A stretch of 64,000 bases of DNA. Source: Euprymna scolopes (lineage: Eukaryota; Mollusca; Cephalopoda; Sepiida; Sepiolidae). A program made the translations under genes and the position numbers. The number at the start of each line of letters is the position of its first letter. Positions within the stretch are counted from its first letter, which is position 1. The notes beneath the pieces are model-generated. The model saw only the letters and a program-made list of their open reading frames with translations. It searched no databases and was not told the origin of the DNA. Location of the stretch: contig CM044502.1 of the NCBI GenBank assembly GCA_024364805.1, positions 10,367,643-10,431,642 of the forward strand, read 5' to 3'. This document shows, in pieces, positions 21,165 through 33,300 of the stretch.

Positions 21165-22105
21165 ACAAGAGAAAAATGCGAGCATAAAAAATATGGTAAA
21201 CCATGGAAAAGTAAAGGACTAGTTGATAAAACTGGAAAAGAAAAGTACAAGATATTCTAGTAAAAATATAATTTATAACTTAAAATATTGCGGCATTAAG
21301 AAATTATTATATGATGTTATAAATTGAATTTTTAAAAAATCCTCATGCTTCAATATATTATGTTATAGATCTATATAATTATAAAACTCAAATGACTTTG
21401 TAACGAATGTTGTAACCCACATCCGGTGTACGACTTCCAGTTGTGCATGCGTACATAAACATAAACTCATAACAGTGTAAACAAATAAACACAAATCGCT
21501 ACTTTTGCAGAATTTGACCTTTCTTTAAAAAAAAACATTCATACATTTTCTTGTACACTACGAACATAAATAAATAATTTCGAACATATATTTCTTTTAA
21601 TTTGCGTTACAAATAATCAACGCGACAATAAAACGTATTGTTTTTCTGTCTACGCCCCAATTGTTTCCTTGTGTGTGTTTAAATTAAAAGATATATCAAA
21701 ATTTGAATTTAACTTTAAGTATTATGGTATCTGTTCAGTGCACATTTATCTATAAGTATTGCAAACCACTTATAATTCAATGACTGTAAGTTTTTTTCTC
21801 AAAAGTAAACAATTATGAACAGAAAGACTCATAGAAATCTATCTATATTTTTTTTCATTTTAATATACTTTCATAGAAATGTTTCTATTCTGTCACAAAA
21901 AACTATTTTCTTTACGTCACAAGTGTAACGCTCATACATTAATTCCATAGCTAAAATAAAATACTGACACACGGGTCATGGGTAGTCTAGTTTATTTTAT
22001 TTTTTACTAGAATATCTTATCATTTTCTTCTCCAGTTTTAACAACTAGTCCTTTACTTTTCCATGTTGAAGCTTAACTATATTACTTTTCATGCTCTCAT
22101 TTTTT
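21165..22105. mobile_element. Terminal-inverted-repeat element carrying a Helitron
   Basis: About 95 bases at 21176-21270 (CATGGAAAAGTAAAGGACTA then GTTGATAAAACTGGA) recur as a reverse complement at 22010-22100. The arms flank the Helitron at 21370-21990 plus about 100 other bases. The arrangement is a foldback or MITE-like element into which the Helitron inserted; an inverted duplication is the alternative. Confidence 0.55.
21370..21990 (+). mobile_element. Non-autonomous Helitron, GGGTCATGGGTAGTCTAG subfamily, ~621 bp
   Basis: 5' TCTATATAATTATAAAAC at 21370 after an A; 3' GGGTAGTCTAG ending at 21990 before a T. It aligns end to end with the reversed copy at 11870-12525, including AATTCAATGACTGTAAGTTT and GAAATCTATCTATAT. 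Both ends agree with the known Helitron target rule. Confidence 0.7.
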
Positions 22106-22139
22106 TTTTTTTTTGGAAAAACATGATTTTTCCAGGCTT

Positions 22140-22330
22140 CTAGTAAAATCACTTTTTGTTTAATTTAAATGTATTGTGGATTTTGTGAGAAGCATGTAAA
22201 ACTTCCTTGCACCGTGATGGACCCCTTACTAGAAACAGGCAGTCAATCGATTTGATTGAAAAGTATGCGCTTTCAAAGATTTAAACTAGTGCTACCAGAT
22301 TAGGCTGTCTGAAGATATTTGCTTCCTGAG
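22140..22330 (+). mobile_element. Fragment of the TTTGGGACCCATCG Helitron subfamily
   Basis: AGTCAATCGATTTGATTG and the CTTCCTTGCAC block are reverse-complement matches to 4860-4960 and 10490-10590. CTAG occurs at 22286-22289. Confidence 0.45.
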
Positions 22331-22339
22331 ACGAAATGC

Positions 22340-22700
22340 ACCTTACATTGATGTTTTTTTTTTACTTCCCATTTGCAAAACTTAATTATGTTTTGCAAAA
22401 CGAAAACCAAAAACAACACTCCTTTTCTCCCTTTTTCCTTCTTTCCATTCCCATTTTCTCTTTCTGTCTCCCACACTTGCTGACTGGTTGTCTAATTAAA
22501 ATTCACCAAACATTAATACTGTAACCTTTTCCCTCTTTCATTGCAAAACTCATTCATGTTCTGCAGAGAAGAGAACAGAAAACAGAAAATCCACTATAAC
22601 ACAACCAAACCAAGCACTACAAACTAGCGATTGAAGATACTAAAAGATTGAAGAATAAAAACCTTTTACAAAATAACAGAATGCAACATGAATACTATTT
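22340..22700. other. Pyrimidine-rich unassigned stretch
   Basis: No gene recognised. The 62-codon frame at 22336-22524 has no family features. Confidence 0.4.
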
Positions 22701-22704
22701 TCAG

Positions 22705-22775
22705 AATAAATGGATTCGCAATAAAATATCCCGAAAATGCTTTATATGGCGTAAATCAAAAAACCAAACAGATTT
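22705..22775 (+). repeat. Repeat S tail fragment
   Basis: The sequence TGGATTCGCAATAAAATATC then GGCGTAAATCAAAAAACC is a diverged copy of the repeat S 3' end (compare 8330-8395). Confidence 0.45.
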
Positions 22776-23139
22776 TAATGACACCAAAGTATGGGAGTGT
22801 GAAAATTTTATTTACTATCATTCAATCTCGGGCAACGTCGTGTCTCTCTTCTTGTACTAATTATAAAATAATAACATGTAACAGAAAAATAATTCCTCAG
22901 AGTAAAAGAACAAGGTTTTCACAAGGTGATTTAAATATGTGTATGATTTTCTGTTTGCAAGAATTTTTCTCAACAAAATTCTAATATTAACACACGCTAA
23001 ATGCGACCAAAAGATAAGCGTTTTCGTTTACAGAAAAGGTCAGACATTGGCAAATCATTATATCTAGAAGGAGACGGTATGCATTTCTTTTACTACGCCT
23101 AGTCCGATACGCTTTGGAGTAAGCCAGATGTTCCACGCG

Positions 23140-23250
23140 TTCGTCACTTACTAGATAAGCGGTTGAAAGCTAATACGAATAATCGGACCTAAAGACCACC
23201 CGGACATTTTTCAAGAGGTCAGCACTTTACTCTAGTAAGTGACGATGGTT
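23140..23250. repeat. Inverted repeat CGTCACTTACTAGA
   Basis: CGTCACTTACTAGA near 23141 and TCTAGTAAGTGACG near 23233 are exact 14-base reverse complements about 80 bases apart. It could be a small MITE remnant. Confidence 0.5.
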
Positions 23251-23326
23251 AAAACATTTACAGGGTGGCCTTTGTTGACCTTAACCCCAACCCAACCCCG
23301 TTTTATATATGCATGCATATATATGC

Positions 23327-23905
23327 AAGTTAGAAAAGCATTTCATCCAAGGCATGAAAATTGTTAAACAAAATGTTTTTACTATAGGCTTTAAAAATAA
23401 AGGTACAAGATTCAATTTGAAATTTATTTATCTTCAAAGTCTACTTTTATAAATTTTACAAAGTAAGGCATAAAAATTTAATTTAAATTGAATTAAAAAA
23501 TTACATTGGGTTTATTTTATGCAATGTACATTCTGTTGCACTTTAAAAAAATCATTGAAAATTTTATATCTCTATCATAAATTTCTAGATGAAAGATAAT
23601 GTTTTTAAATTGCAACAACCTGTACATTACATAAAATAAATCCAAGGTAATTTTTTGATTCAATTTAAATTAAATTTTTGTGCCTTACTTTGCAAAATTT
23701 ATAAAAGTGTACTGTTTTTTTCGCTTTTCTAATCGGATGATCATCTTTGTTTAACTATTACGTGTAATTATATTCATGAAGATATTCTACATAATTTATT
23801 TGAAGATAAATAAATTTCAAATTGAATCTTGTACCTTTATTTTTAAAGCCTATAGTAAAACCATTTTCTTTAACAATTTTCATGCCTTGGATGAAATGCT
23901 TCTAC
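23327..23905. repeat. Large foldback (inverted repeat), arms ~220-240 bp
   Basis: The left arm (about 23330-23560) reads AGCATTTCATCCAAGGCATG, TATAGGCTTTAAAAATAAAG and TTGAAATTTATTTATCTTC. The right arm (about 23600-23905) carries the reverse complements in mirror order. The right arm has an extra ~80 bases at 23717-23798, whose TACGTGTAATTATATTCATG is repeated at 23904. A diverged relative of the right arm lies at 63640-63835. No protein is encoded. Open frames here are artefacts. Confidence 0.75.
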
Positions 23906-23939
23906 GTGTAATTATATTCATGACGATATTCTACATCGT

Positions 23940-24314
23940 CTATACTTGCGTAATATTTGCGTTAGGAGTTTATAAAGGACACCAGACTCTTTCCATATGT
24001 ATTTATGTATGCATATATATATATATATATATATGTTTTTAAAAAATTGCCTACGAAACTCCTAGAGTTGTTTGTTTACAGGCATAAACCTTCATATATA
24101 AGGTATGCATAACGTAGTAGCTATTGGTTTGTTTTTATTGCAGCAAACATGTCTCCAAAGCTCAGAGGCAAAAATAAATCGCTTTTGGTTTCAGTTCTCG
24201 GTGCTGGCGCACGGGTAATTTTTTAAAAACACTTTTAAATCGTTACTATATATTGGGTCCGATATATATGATGAATACGAAATCTGCATTGATCAATATA
24301 TCATTGTCTGCTAG

Positions 24315-24360
<46 letters not shown>

Positions 24361-24890
24361 GTTGCGTTACCCTTTGAATGAATTCGATTATTTATACGGA
24401 AGTGCATTTTTACCTAAATGCGAGTTAGAAATAATTTTATGAATTTGGTACCCCCAAATGGGGAGCTGCATATATTATTTTTCATTTCTTTTTCCCCATT
24501 TTATGAACTCTTTGCACCAAAATCTTACTTTTGCATTGATGACAAGTTTTCATGTAATGCGATTGTAATTAATGCAATAAGAGCAAATTAATGTGTAATT
24601 AAGAGAAAATTCACAGCTTCGCTATAATAATCATTTGCTAATATTTTCTTCTCATGAGAAAAAAACGTATTTCTTTGAAATTTCGGGTATTAAGAAAACT
24701 TTTATAAATCTAATTTAAGTAACCTGTCGCAGAATAACTTCATGTACTCTATTTAACTATCCTGCTATTGTTGAGCTTTATTTGGTTGGGATTACTATAT
24801 AAATATTAATATTTATATTTACTTTAACTTTACAGAAGCTTTAGGCTAATAAAATTCATTTTTACTTCTTTGATTTTATATATAGTGTTG
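23940..24890. other. Unassigned AT-rich stretch with (TA)n tracts
   Basis: (AT)n at about 24010-24034 and 24313-24357. No gene recognised. Confidence 0.5.
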
Positions 24891-27800
24891 TGTTGTACCA
24901 TAAAGGAGATCGTGTGTGATCGTCTAGTTGTTCTGTCTATTTGTTCATATGCCGTTGTGCGTGTGTGGTACATGTATTTTAGACATACCTTCTTGCGTGT
25001 TGGATGTTGATCAATCTGGATTCATCTCGTGTCTTGGAAAGAGACTGGTACCTGTTTGGGACGAATATTCATTTCACTTCAAGACATGGAATTAATTTTA
25101 TAGTTTCTTTTACTTTCCAGATGTCTCGCAGAATGATGAAAAATGAATCCATGGCCTGCGTAATTTCACTTGGTCTCATTTCTACACACGTCAGCGTCCC
25201 CCTCCCCAGTGAAGGGAAGGAAGCCGTCTGTCAAGCCGTACGTCGCCTTCTTAGCCCAAACCAAATCTCCACGATTCAGCTAACCTGATCACGTGACTCA
25301 TACGCAATCGGATAAGCTGATCATGACTTCCGGTCAACGTGTCTACAATATAATTTACCCCCTCTTTCTCTCCATTCTATAACATTCCTTCTATCCATAT
25401 TGTCAAAATATGTATGCACTATTGAATTCTTATATATTTTTCTATATCTACATAACCACACGGCTAAGAAAGATCAGGCTAAAAAAATTCTTTATTCAGC
25501 CCTTTCAAACTGACTTCACAATTATTAAAATTTTTGGTTTATTTTATTAAATCTTCTTGGCATTGGGTGTAGGATATTCCTCCCCTGATCAACGTCAGCT
25601 GCTTTATCCAGCTACCCTTATGCCGTAAATTAGAGGTCTCACTTTACCTCTTTCTAAATTGACGACTCCTTTCGTCCAAAAGTGCCCTGACTGTAACCTT
25701 TGCCCGGTTGTTCCAAGATTGGCCTTGTTTTATTGTGTAACTTTCTTATCTTTTCCGGGACATCTCAAAGCTCATAATTAATCTTCGTAGTTGGCTTCCA
25801 AAGATATACCTTTTTATCACACGGATTCACTTGGATTTCTTTGCTTGAACTCTTGTAATTTTGAGTAAGATTAAGAGAATATCGCCCTTAACTAAGTAAC
25901 CCCCAACTTTGCGTCATGATTCCTATTTGCGCCTAATTTCTAGCTATGGCCCGATTTTTGTGATTTTTCTTTTCTCCTAACAGATCCTCCAATATCCAGC
26001 AGATATAGCATTCATGCATCTCTAAAAAAATATAAGGTTATATCTTCTTACGTACCTACGGTATATTTTACTTTTCTCTCACCTCATTAAACAATATGTG
26101 ATTTGCCTACGGTGCCGACTCTCCTAGATCCCTGTTATCTTTAAGGATTCTCGTATCCTCTCCACGCCTGTCTCTAATTAATTGACCCAAGTCTTACCTC
26201 CTGCTTGGAATCGTCACATTCGACCAGCTTTTTTTCAAGCACTGAATTCCACATGGTCCATTTTATTTTCCGAACGGGACATCTCTTCTGCTTTCCTGGA
26301 AAGGTACTCTTCTTGCGAAAAAATATTTATGAACTTAAAAAAACACAAAAAGCAAATTATTAAAAAAGAAAATACTTCTTTTGTCTTATCACATCTGTAA
26401 AAAACTTCTCAAAATACCCGCTTATATAATTGCTATTTTGGCCCCGCTATAAAATTCTAATTTATTCTAGAGCAACCATCTTCACTATCATCTTATTTTT
26501 CCTAAATAATTTCAATTCTAATGTGTATACCTAATAATGACTGCACATCCGGAGAATAATCCCACGAACGAAAAACGACGCAAAAAATTCTACAACCATT
26601 TCGAAAATTAGAATAAATATCGTCTGAACTTTTGACTCTTTCAAAACTGAAGAACTAGTTGACACCTTATTCAACCCAGTAGTGTGTCTTTTTATTTCTT
26701 ACACTGCTTAAATCTTATTTCTGTCTCTTTTTCCCAGTTTTATTATTATCATTATTACTTTATTAACATGTTCTTACTTTTTATATTTTTCATTATTTTA
26801 ATAAACTTCACAAGGCAAATATTCATTCCTCCTCCATTCTGAGAAAAAAATACATGTCAAAGTACAAAAAAATCCCGGACAATACCGATTCGAAAAACAT
26901 CAATTATATAAAAAAAAAAATTATAGACTAAAAATAAAAAAAATCTTATAAACATCCACCAAGTCTCATCTCACCAATAATAAAACTCCATATAACAAAA
27001 GTTTCGTGGAAGCCCCATTCTGTCCACGTCATCAAATGCTGAAGTCGGCTGCATCACTACCACTTCTAGAATATATATTAAAAAATCACAGTCGTTTACA
27101 AAAAATGCCCAAACATTTACAATCAAAATACATAGTCGTTTCCAAAAACAAAACAAAAAAAACGACTTACTTATAAACTTCCAGACAATCCTTCACAAAA
27201 CAAATTCAAATCGATGGAATCTAAAATTGTTCACGTCACCCAACTCTCGAGCTTCTTTTTCTTAATCTAAAAAAAACACACATTTTAACATTTCAGTAAC
27301 AGATTACATCGATTTACATACAATGAATAATATTTTTCCACACCAGAAAATAACCTTAAGGAACAAACCGTACAATTAGAGAAAACAAAATTTCACATTG
27401 GCAGCCTGTTCATTGTTTCTTCACAAAATACACCGAGTTTTACACTCTAAGAATTGCAACATTTTCAGTGTGTATATTTGTGTAACTTCTAGCTCATAAC
27501 AAATATATTTGATTGACGTTCTCTTTGGTAATGTGACAGGCACCTACAATGTAACAAAATGTATATTTCTTTTCTATTTCTTTTTTTCTTTCTTTCTGTT
27601 TTACACATTGGCTGTGTATTCAAAATCAACAATTTATTATCTGTATGTCGATCGATATATCTTTTTTTTCAATTTCTCCTGTTTATATTTTCTAAACCGT
27701 AACGTTAATATTTTTTTCTATTTTCACATTGTCTGTATTAATATTCTTTCGTTTCTTCTGTGTTTTCAATTTTCATATTCAACATCAACAACTCGTTATC

Positions 27801-28469
27801 TGTATCACGATCGAGCTATACGTTTTTGTTTCTTATTTCTTCTTAATTTAGCATATATCTATCTATATATAATTTTAATGTGTTTATTTTTCTTCTTTTT
27901 TTGTGGCTATATTTTTCCCCATGGCAAATCCCCAGATTCGATTTTTTTTCTTTCCATCTATGTACGGGTGGACTGGTCCACTTGAACCAAAGAGAGTATT
28001 TGTTATATACTAAAGGGGATCGTGCGTGATCATCTAGTTGTTCTGTCTATTTGTTCATATGTTGTTATGTGCGTGTGTGGTAATGTATTTTAGACATACC
28101 TTCTTGCGTTTTGGATGTTGGTCAATCTGGATTCATCTCGTGTCTTGAAGGGAGACTGATACCTGTTTGGGGCGAAGATTCATTTCACTTTAAGGCAAGG
28201 AGTTGGTTTTATAGTTTCTTTCACTTTTCAGATGTCTCGCAGAAGGATGGAAAGTGAATCCATGGCCTGCGTAATTTCACTTGGTCTCATTTCTACAGAC
28301 GTCAGCGTCCGCCTCTCCAGTGACGGGGAGGAGACGTCTGTAAAGCCGTTCGTCACCTTCTAAGCCCAAACCAAATCTCCACGATTCAGCTAACCTGATC
28401 ACATGACTCTCACGCAATCCGATCAGCTTATCCTGGTTTCCGGTCAACGTGTCTACAATATAATTTACA
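24891..28469 (+). mobile_element. LTR-element fossil: two direct LTRs around a non-coding interior
   Basis: Direct repeats at 24891-25359 and 28001-28469 are each 469 bp and about 90% alike by eye. Both start TGTT and end near TCTACAATATAATTTAC, and share TAGTTGTTCTGTCTATTTG, CTGGATTCATCTCGTGTC and GCTAACCTGATCAC. A purine-rich stretch precedes the right copy. The ~2.6 kb between them is pyrimidine-rich and encodes nothing recognisable, so a non-autonomous (LARD-like) element is the best reading. It is old and broken. A lone third copy of the repeat is at 44426-44892. No target duplication was found. Confidence 0.5.
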
Positions 28470-28489
28470 TACTCCCTCCTTTCTCATTA

Positions 28490-28945
28490 AATGTCAGAAT
28501 AATCATTTAGGTTAAGATAATGCGCTAATAAAAATAAAAATAATGAAGAGATCAGAAGACACTTAAAAGTGCGTCTTGCTTTTATATAAATATTCGTTTC
28601 AATTCTGATATTTTGACAAAATATTAAAATATGTTTATGGGAAAAGCAGGATTGGAATATCATTGGCTAGAAATCAAATGCTAAATATTTAGCAGTAAAA
28701 AAGAAATGATAATCGATTGGAAAATATTTTTTTTTTTTTTTCAGCGAAAGCAGAGTTCGAATTTTATTGAGTAAAAATTAAGAGAAACCATTAAAAATTC
28801 TTCTAAGGGACGGTAGTACATAAAATTCATGAGCTAGAAACTAGGACTAGACACTCATTGGTAAAAATTAAAATAAACCAGTAAAATTATGCCACTGTTG
28901 ACTGTCAATCAGTTTTTAAAATATAAAATGAAAGAAAACACTTAT
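28490..28945. other. Unassigned AT-rich stretch
   Basis: Nothing recognised. Confidence 0.4.
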
Positions 28946-28949
28946 TTGA

Positions 28950-29590
28950 ATGTATCAGATTGTTGCAAAAGTTATTGCTGTTTCATAAAAAAAGTCTAAA
29001 ACATATTTTTTTAGTTTAGCTTAGTGTTATATATCATTAGAAAGCACACATTCTCTTCTGCAAGATTATGGTTATCGTTTTTTGCTCATGTAGGTTAGTT
29101 CACGTTTTTCAGAACAGTCAAATGGATTTCCAAGTAGGTAAAAATCACATTTTCCACAGCTGTTCTTTTTCGCCTTTAATCGAGACTAAAAAGCGAGTGA
29201 AGTGACCGAGGATATTTGTGCCGTACAAGAAGAAAACGATAAAGCTGCGAGAACTGTTCAAGATTGGTTTTCCAGATTCAAACACGGTAATTTTGACATC
29301 AATGATGCTCCTAGTTCCGGAAGCATAATCAAAACAGACGAAACCTAACTCCGGACTCTTTTGAAGGAAACTGGCCATCAGACATGTAGTTAATTGGGTC
29401 AAAAGATGAAGTGTAATTTTGCAACAATTTCACGCTACCTTCAGTCGAAGGGATCCCCACACAAACTTTGAGCTTGAGTCCTACAAGAGCTTACTTTTGC
29501 TCTAAAAATTATTTGATGTTCTTTAAAAACAAAAACGTCTTATGCAACAACGAAGCATCAATGATTAGTGTCGTCTATCTTATTTTTGCT
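28950..29590 (+). mobile_element. mariner element (cecropia-like), 5' part
   Basis: The terminal inverted repeat GTTGCAAAAGTTATTGCTG at about 28962 matches the cecropia-group mariner end. It is followed by a transposase N-terminus in broken frames: FFFAFNRD, TEDICAVQEENDKAARTVQDW, FSRFKHGNFDINDAPSSGS, LRTLLKETGHQTCS and FATISRYLQSKGSPHKL. These are the helix-turn-helix blocks of SETMAR-type transposases. The catalytic C-terminus and the 3' inverted repeat are not visible. Stops include one straight after the TDET block. Confidence 0.8.
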
Positions 29591-29599
29591 ACAACGTAT

Positions 29600-30485
29600 T
29601 CATTAACTTCATGATATTTTTATTATTTGTCTTTAAGTCAAGTTGGTAATAATTCAAATGTCACCTCACGCCTCACCTAAACACATTGTCAGAAGAAAAA
29701 AATTGTATTAAAAATTCTAAATTTAATTCTTATTCAATGCGGCACAATATTTTTAATTGACATTTAAATTAACAATTTGGAACGAATAAAAATGACTGGA
29801 TTTCAGGCAACTAAATTAATTAACACCTTGCCCGATGCAGTTCATATTTTCAGCAGATAAAAAAACGTGTTAAAATCAAACACAAGATTTTAATAGCAAA
29901 GTTAACGCATTGTACAAGGCCGCACGAAACAATCGAATCAATACGTATTTTTTCTATATCTTTCTATGTTGCGTCAACAATCTCTGTGTAAGCAAAGAGA
30001 GCATACCCATAATTTATAACTTGTTTCTTTTTCTCCTATTCCCTATACAATTTTTTTTACATTCGCTATTAATTTATGGTCTTTTGGCCACGTTTTTAAA
30101 CTATTTTTTCTCCAATTTGCTAACGTTAATCTTGAAAAGGAGTTGGCTGAAATGCGTCTCGATAGGGTTTTTTGTCCGTCTCACCCCTTATTTATCCCTT
30201 TTATCTAATTTATTTTCGAGTATTATACCATACCTAGTATATCCGAATAATATGCCGTGACACTCTTGAAATTAACTTTTTCTTAGTTATAAACTCTGAG
30301 TCTGTCTATCTTTCTTTTCCGGCGCGCATGCGAAGCTTTGTTAGCTTTTCAACAGAAATCAACATAGAGCTGAGACGCTGAGTATTTTATGCGAAGATCT
30401 CCCGGTGAAAACGATCACGAGCCACAGTTTCCTATGAGGTTAGAGATCAGTTGCTTACCTGAGCGGGAGATCTGTTACAATGATA
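29600..30485. other. Unassigned stretch
   Basis: A 116-codon frame at 29910-30260 (plus) is rich in F, L, Y and N and resembles AT-rich read-through. No domain recognised. Confidence 0.4.
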
Positions 30486-30886
30486 TCAAAAGTAAAAATA
30501 ATAACTTGGGTCCCATCAGCTAGAATCGGAACGGAAACATACAACTCTCTAGCCTCATCCCTTAGACTCCGAGCCACGCCCTTACGGATATTAATATTAA
30601 AAAATATAAACTTGTTTTACTTATGAATGTAGGTTTGTGTATGCGAACAGATGTAGTCGACTACACCTGCTAAGCTTAAGTGTTCGGTGTTCAATGCTTA
30701 CCTCTTAGCAACGACTTATGCCGGCTAAATACAAATTCAAGTGTGAGACAGGTCCAAATACACTCTATATAAAATTTGTACCCTGCAGACTAATTCAGCG
30801 ACGTGTTCGCTAGAGTCTTTCGCATACACGGCCACTTGTCTATAATAATAATAATAATAAAATTCTAAATGTTCATTTATTAATGT

Positions 30887-30935
<49 letters not shown>

Positions 30936-31015
30936 CCAATAAATCTTTCGAATGCGTGCACGAATTGAAAAATTCTTTTTTCCTCTCAAAGGCGTGAGTC
31001 CTTCGATTGTCCTTA

Positions 31016-31452
31016 TCTATATATAGTTCGTAACGAACAACGCTGATTTACACAAAAAAAAAAAACGAAATAAGGGTTTTGGGGCTGTTTCGTGGAAACG
31101 TCGAAAAAGTTACCTGCTCATGTCAACGGAATTTAGCACTGCCTGAAGCATCTTTTGGCATACAGACAGGATTTGTGGCGCAATAGATAAGACGTCTAAT
31201 ACGAATCAAAAGATTCCAGGTTCAAATTCTGGCAAGTTCGTAATAAATTTAGCCATCATTTTATCCAACGTGTACTCATTATCCTTACCCGTAGTTATGG
31301 TATTTTTGTTTGTTCAGTTATTTTGTTTTGTGCATATGGCAATTTCCCATACTCCGAGTTCATATGGTAAGCGTGGATGGTACGACGATGTTGAGTGTAC
31401 TCGATTTTGTGTTTGACTGGGGGTCGTGTGTGCCAGGCTGCGCAGCCGCTAG
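31016..31452 (+). mobile_element. Non-autonomous Helitron enclosing a tRNA-Arg-like segment
   Basis: 5' TCTATATATAGTTCGTAACG at 31016 after an A. The 3' end has the palindrome GGCTGCGCAGCC close before CTAG (31449-31452), followed by T. Total about 437 bp. A tRNA-Arg-like sequence sits at 31169-31240. The hairpin differs from the CCCGG hairpin of the other Helitrons, so this is a separate subfamily represented once in the window. Confidence 0.5.
31169..31240 (+). pseudogene. tRNA-Arg(ACG)-like pseudogene
   Basis: 72 bases resemble animal tRNA-Arg with anticodon ACG. The acceptor stem GGATTTG/CAAGTTC pairs at all seven positions (two G-T), and the T arm CCAGG-TTCAAAT-TCTGG is intact. The anticodon loop is one base short, and both the D stem and the anticodon stem contain mismatches, several of them of the G-to-A or C-to-T kind. 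A working tRNA is therefore unlikely. It could also be the head of a SINE. Confidence 0.7.
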
Positions 31453-31516
<64 letters not shown>

Positions 31517-31779
31517 GAGAGAAAGAGATATTAAAATATTTCTGTGTGCAGGAAAATTTCATCTTTAAATTTACGCAATTATGCAGAATGTAGAAACTAT
31601 GCCTGAATAGAATTCAACCGAATAATGAAATGAAATCAATAATTTTATTAGAATAAGTAGTTAATGTTCGTTTCTTAAAGAGAGGTGCATATTACTTAAC
31701 TCTGATGTAGTCGCTCGCGTATTTATGACTGAGTATATAAAGAAGTTCGTTGTAATAAGTTTTAAATATGTTACAGGGA

Positions 31780-33300
31780 ATAGCTGTCCCCTTCCCATGT
31801 AAATAAGAAGAATATTAGATAAGGGAAAAGATCAATTCGAACCAATTCATTTTTTCTATTCGTAATTTTTAAAGATGACCGCCCTGCAAAAATTCACGCC
31901 TCCTACTTTTCAACTCAAAAAGTTGAAGAGCTAGAAAGACGGGCGCAGTACAATGACACATGCCTGTTTTTGACGCTCGTCTATAACCAGGATTGCTTTT
32001 GTTGTGTTCCGGGGTGCACTTTTATAATAGGAGAGATAGTTTAATAAAATTATTAAAACAAGGTGAGCTATGCTTTATCGAAGAGGAAGATAGTCAATAT
32101 TTGGAAGAGGGCTTTCAATACAAAATTCATTATAAATAACGATGAAGACAAACATTACTTTGCGGTTGATGACAAATATAAGACGTTTATTATTCCAGTT
32201 GCTGATTGGAGTTCGTTGTTTGCGAACGCTGCTACATTGTCATCTTTTCCTCACCTTCGCTTCTTTGTTTTTTTCTGTCAGTCACTCCGGTCCGCTTTAC
32301 TGGACTTTCCCGGACTCTCTTACTGATCCTTACTGACTCTGAATGACTATATCTGACCGCCTGCTCTCTTATAACTACAATGGATATTCTATATTTCTTT
32401 GTTACGCCAGCAACCCATTGTGTCGTGTTGTCTAGTAACCATTCTCCAACAGAATCTTACAGCTCGATGTCAGGTAGTTTTATACGGGTATGTAAGAATA
32501 ACGTTGGCGATGGACATTATATGTTGTAAATAGATTCAAAAACACAGCAAATTTTATTTATTATCTATGTTAGACATTCAAAAACTAAGCTACCGCGTGA
32601 AGAAGTTACATAATTAAGAAAAGTCGACATGTAACGAAGAGGAAGCCATCTTTTCAATGTCATCGCTTAGCAACAATGATAGAACAAGGAGCCGTGAAAA
32701 TTCTACAATGGGTAAGTTGATAGCGTGTTTTTTTGTTTTGTTTTTTTTGCATGAAGTGGTCTGTAGGTTAAAACACGTATTTTTTTATTTGTCTTTTATT
32801 AGCCGCAAAGAATTTTATAAGACTTTAAAATTTACGTGTTTTTTAGCAGTGCAATAATGAATTATGTTTCTGCTTTTAGGCACCCACTGAAGAAGCAAAT
32901 GATACTTAAGAAACTGTCAAAAAATCTACACAGATACTTAGTGAAAATGTATTCAGAGGTTTCCTATATGTCAGTTTAATAAAACATAGGCCCTAACAAC
33001 CAAGCACAAGTAGTATGTCCGGCAACATAATATAAGGAACTATTTGACACAGTTGACTAAATGTAGAACTATACAACGTCAACCACATAAATTTTTACAA
33101 TGAATAGATAGTCGATGTTGATCCTGTAGTTTCTTTCGCACACGGTTCAAGAAATTAGTAGTTGGTTTTGAATAGGAAGAATAGCTGCTAAGGGGACAAA
33201 CCAGATAAATTTGACTGTTGCATGCTGATTACACCCACTGTGTGGGGGTTACGTTGATTAGTAACGTGTCAATATAACTTAAATTTCCTAAAATAATTTT
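31780..33300. other. Unassigned stretch
   Basis: No supported gene. A short frame at 32657 (MSSLSNNDRTRSRENSTM) is followed by a GTAAGT-like donor, and an acceptor-like pyrimidine tract with TTTTAG lies at about 32865-32880, but the joined frame stops at once. Confidence 0.35.

Larger units (their letters stand above)
30490..31775 (+). repeat. Repeat R, copy 2, split by a Helitron and microsatellites
   Basis: The left half (30500-30780) starts CTTGGGTCCCATCAGCTAGA and contains GAACGGAAACATACAACTCT. The right half (31540-31775) has TTATGCAGAATGTAGAAACT and GATGTAGTCGCTCGCG. Between them are (TA)n at 30886-30925, the Helitron 31016-31452, and (TA)n at 31454-31514. Confidence 0.6.

Noticed and set aside
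27509-27985. 158-codon hydrophobic open frame as a membrane protein
   Set aside because: The F/Y/L/S richness comes from T-rich DNA. It lies inside the LTR-element interior and has no family features.
30370-30480. tRNA- or hammerhead-like palindrome around AGATCTCCC...GGGAGATCT
   Set aside because: It is an imperfect inverted repeat without the core bases of either RNA.
32657-32910. Possible host exon pair with GTAAGT donor and TTTTAG acceptor
   Set aside because: The joined frame stops within a few codons and nothing else supports a gene.
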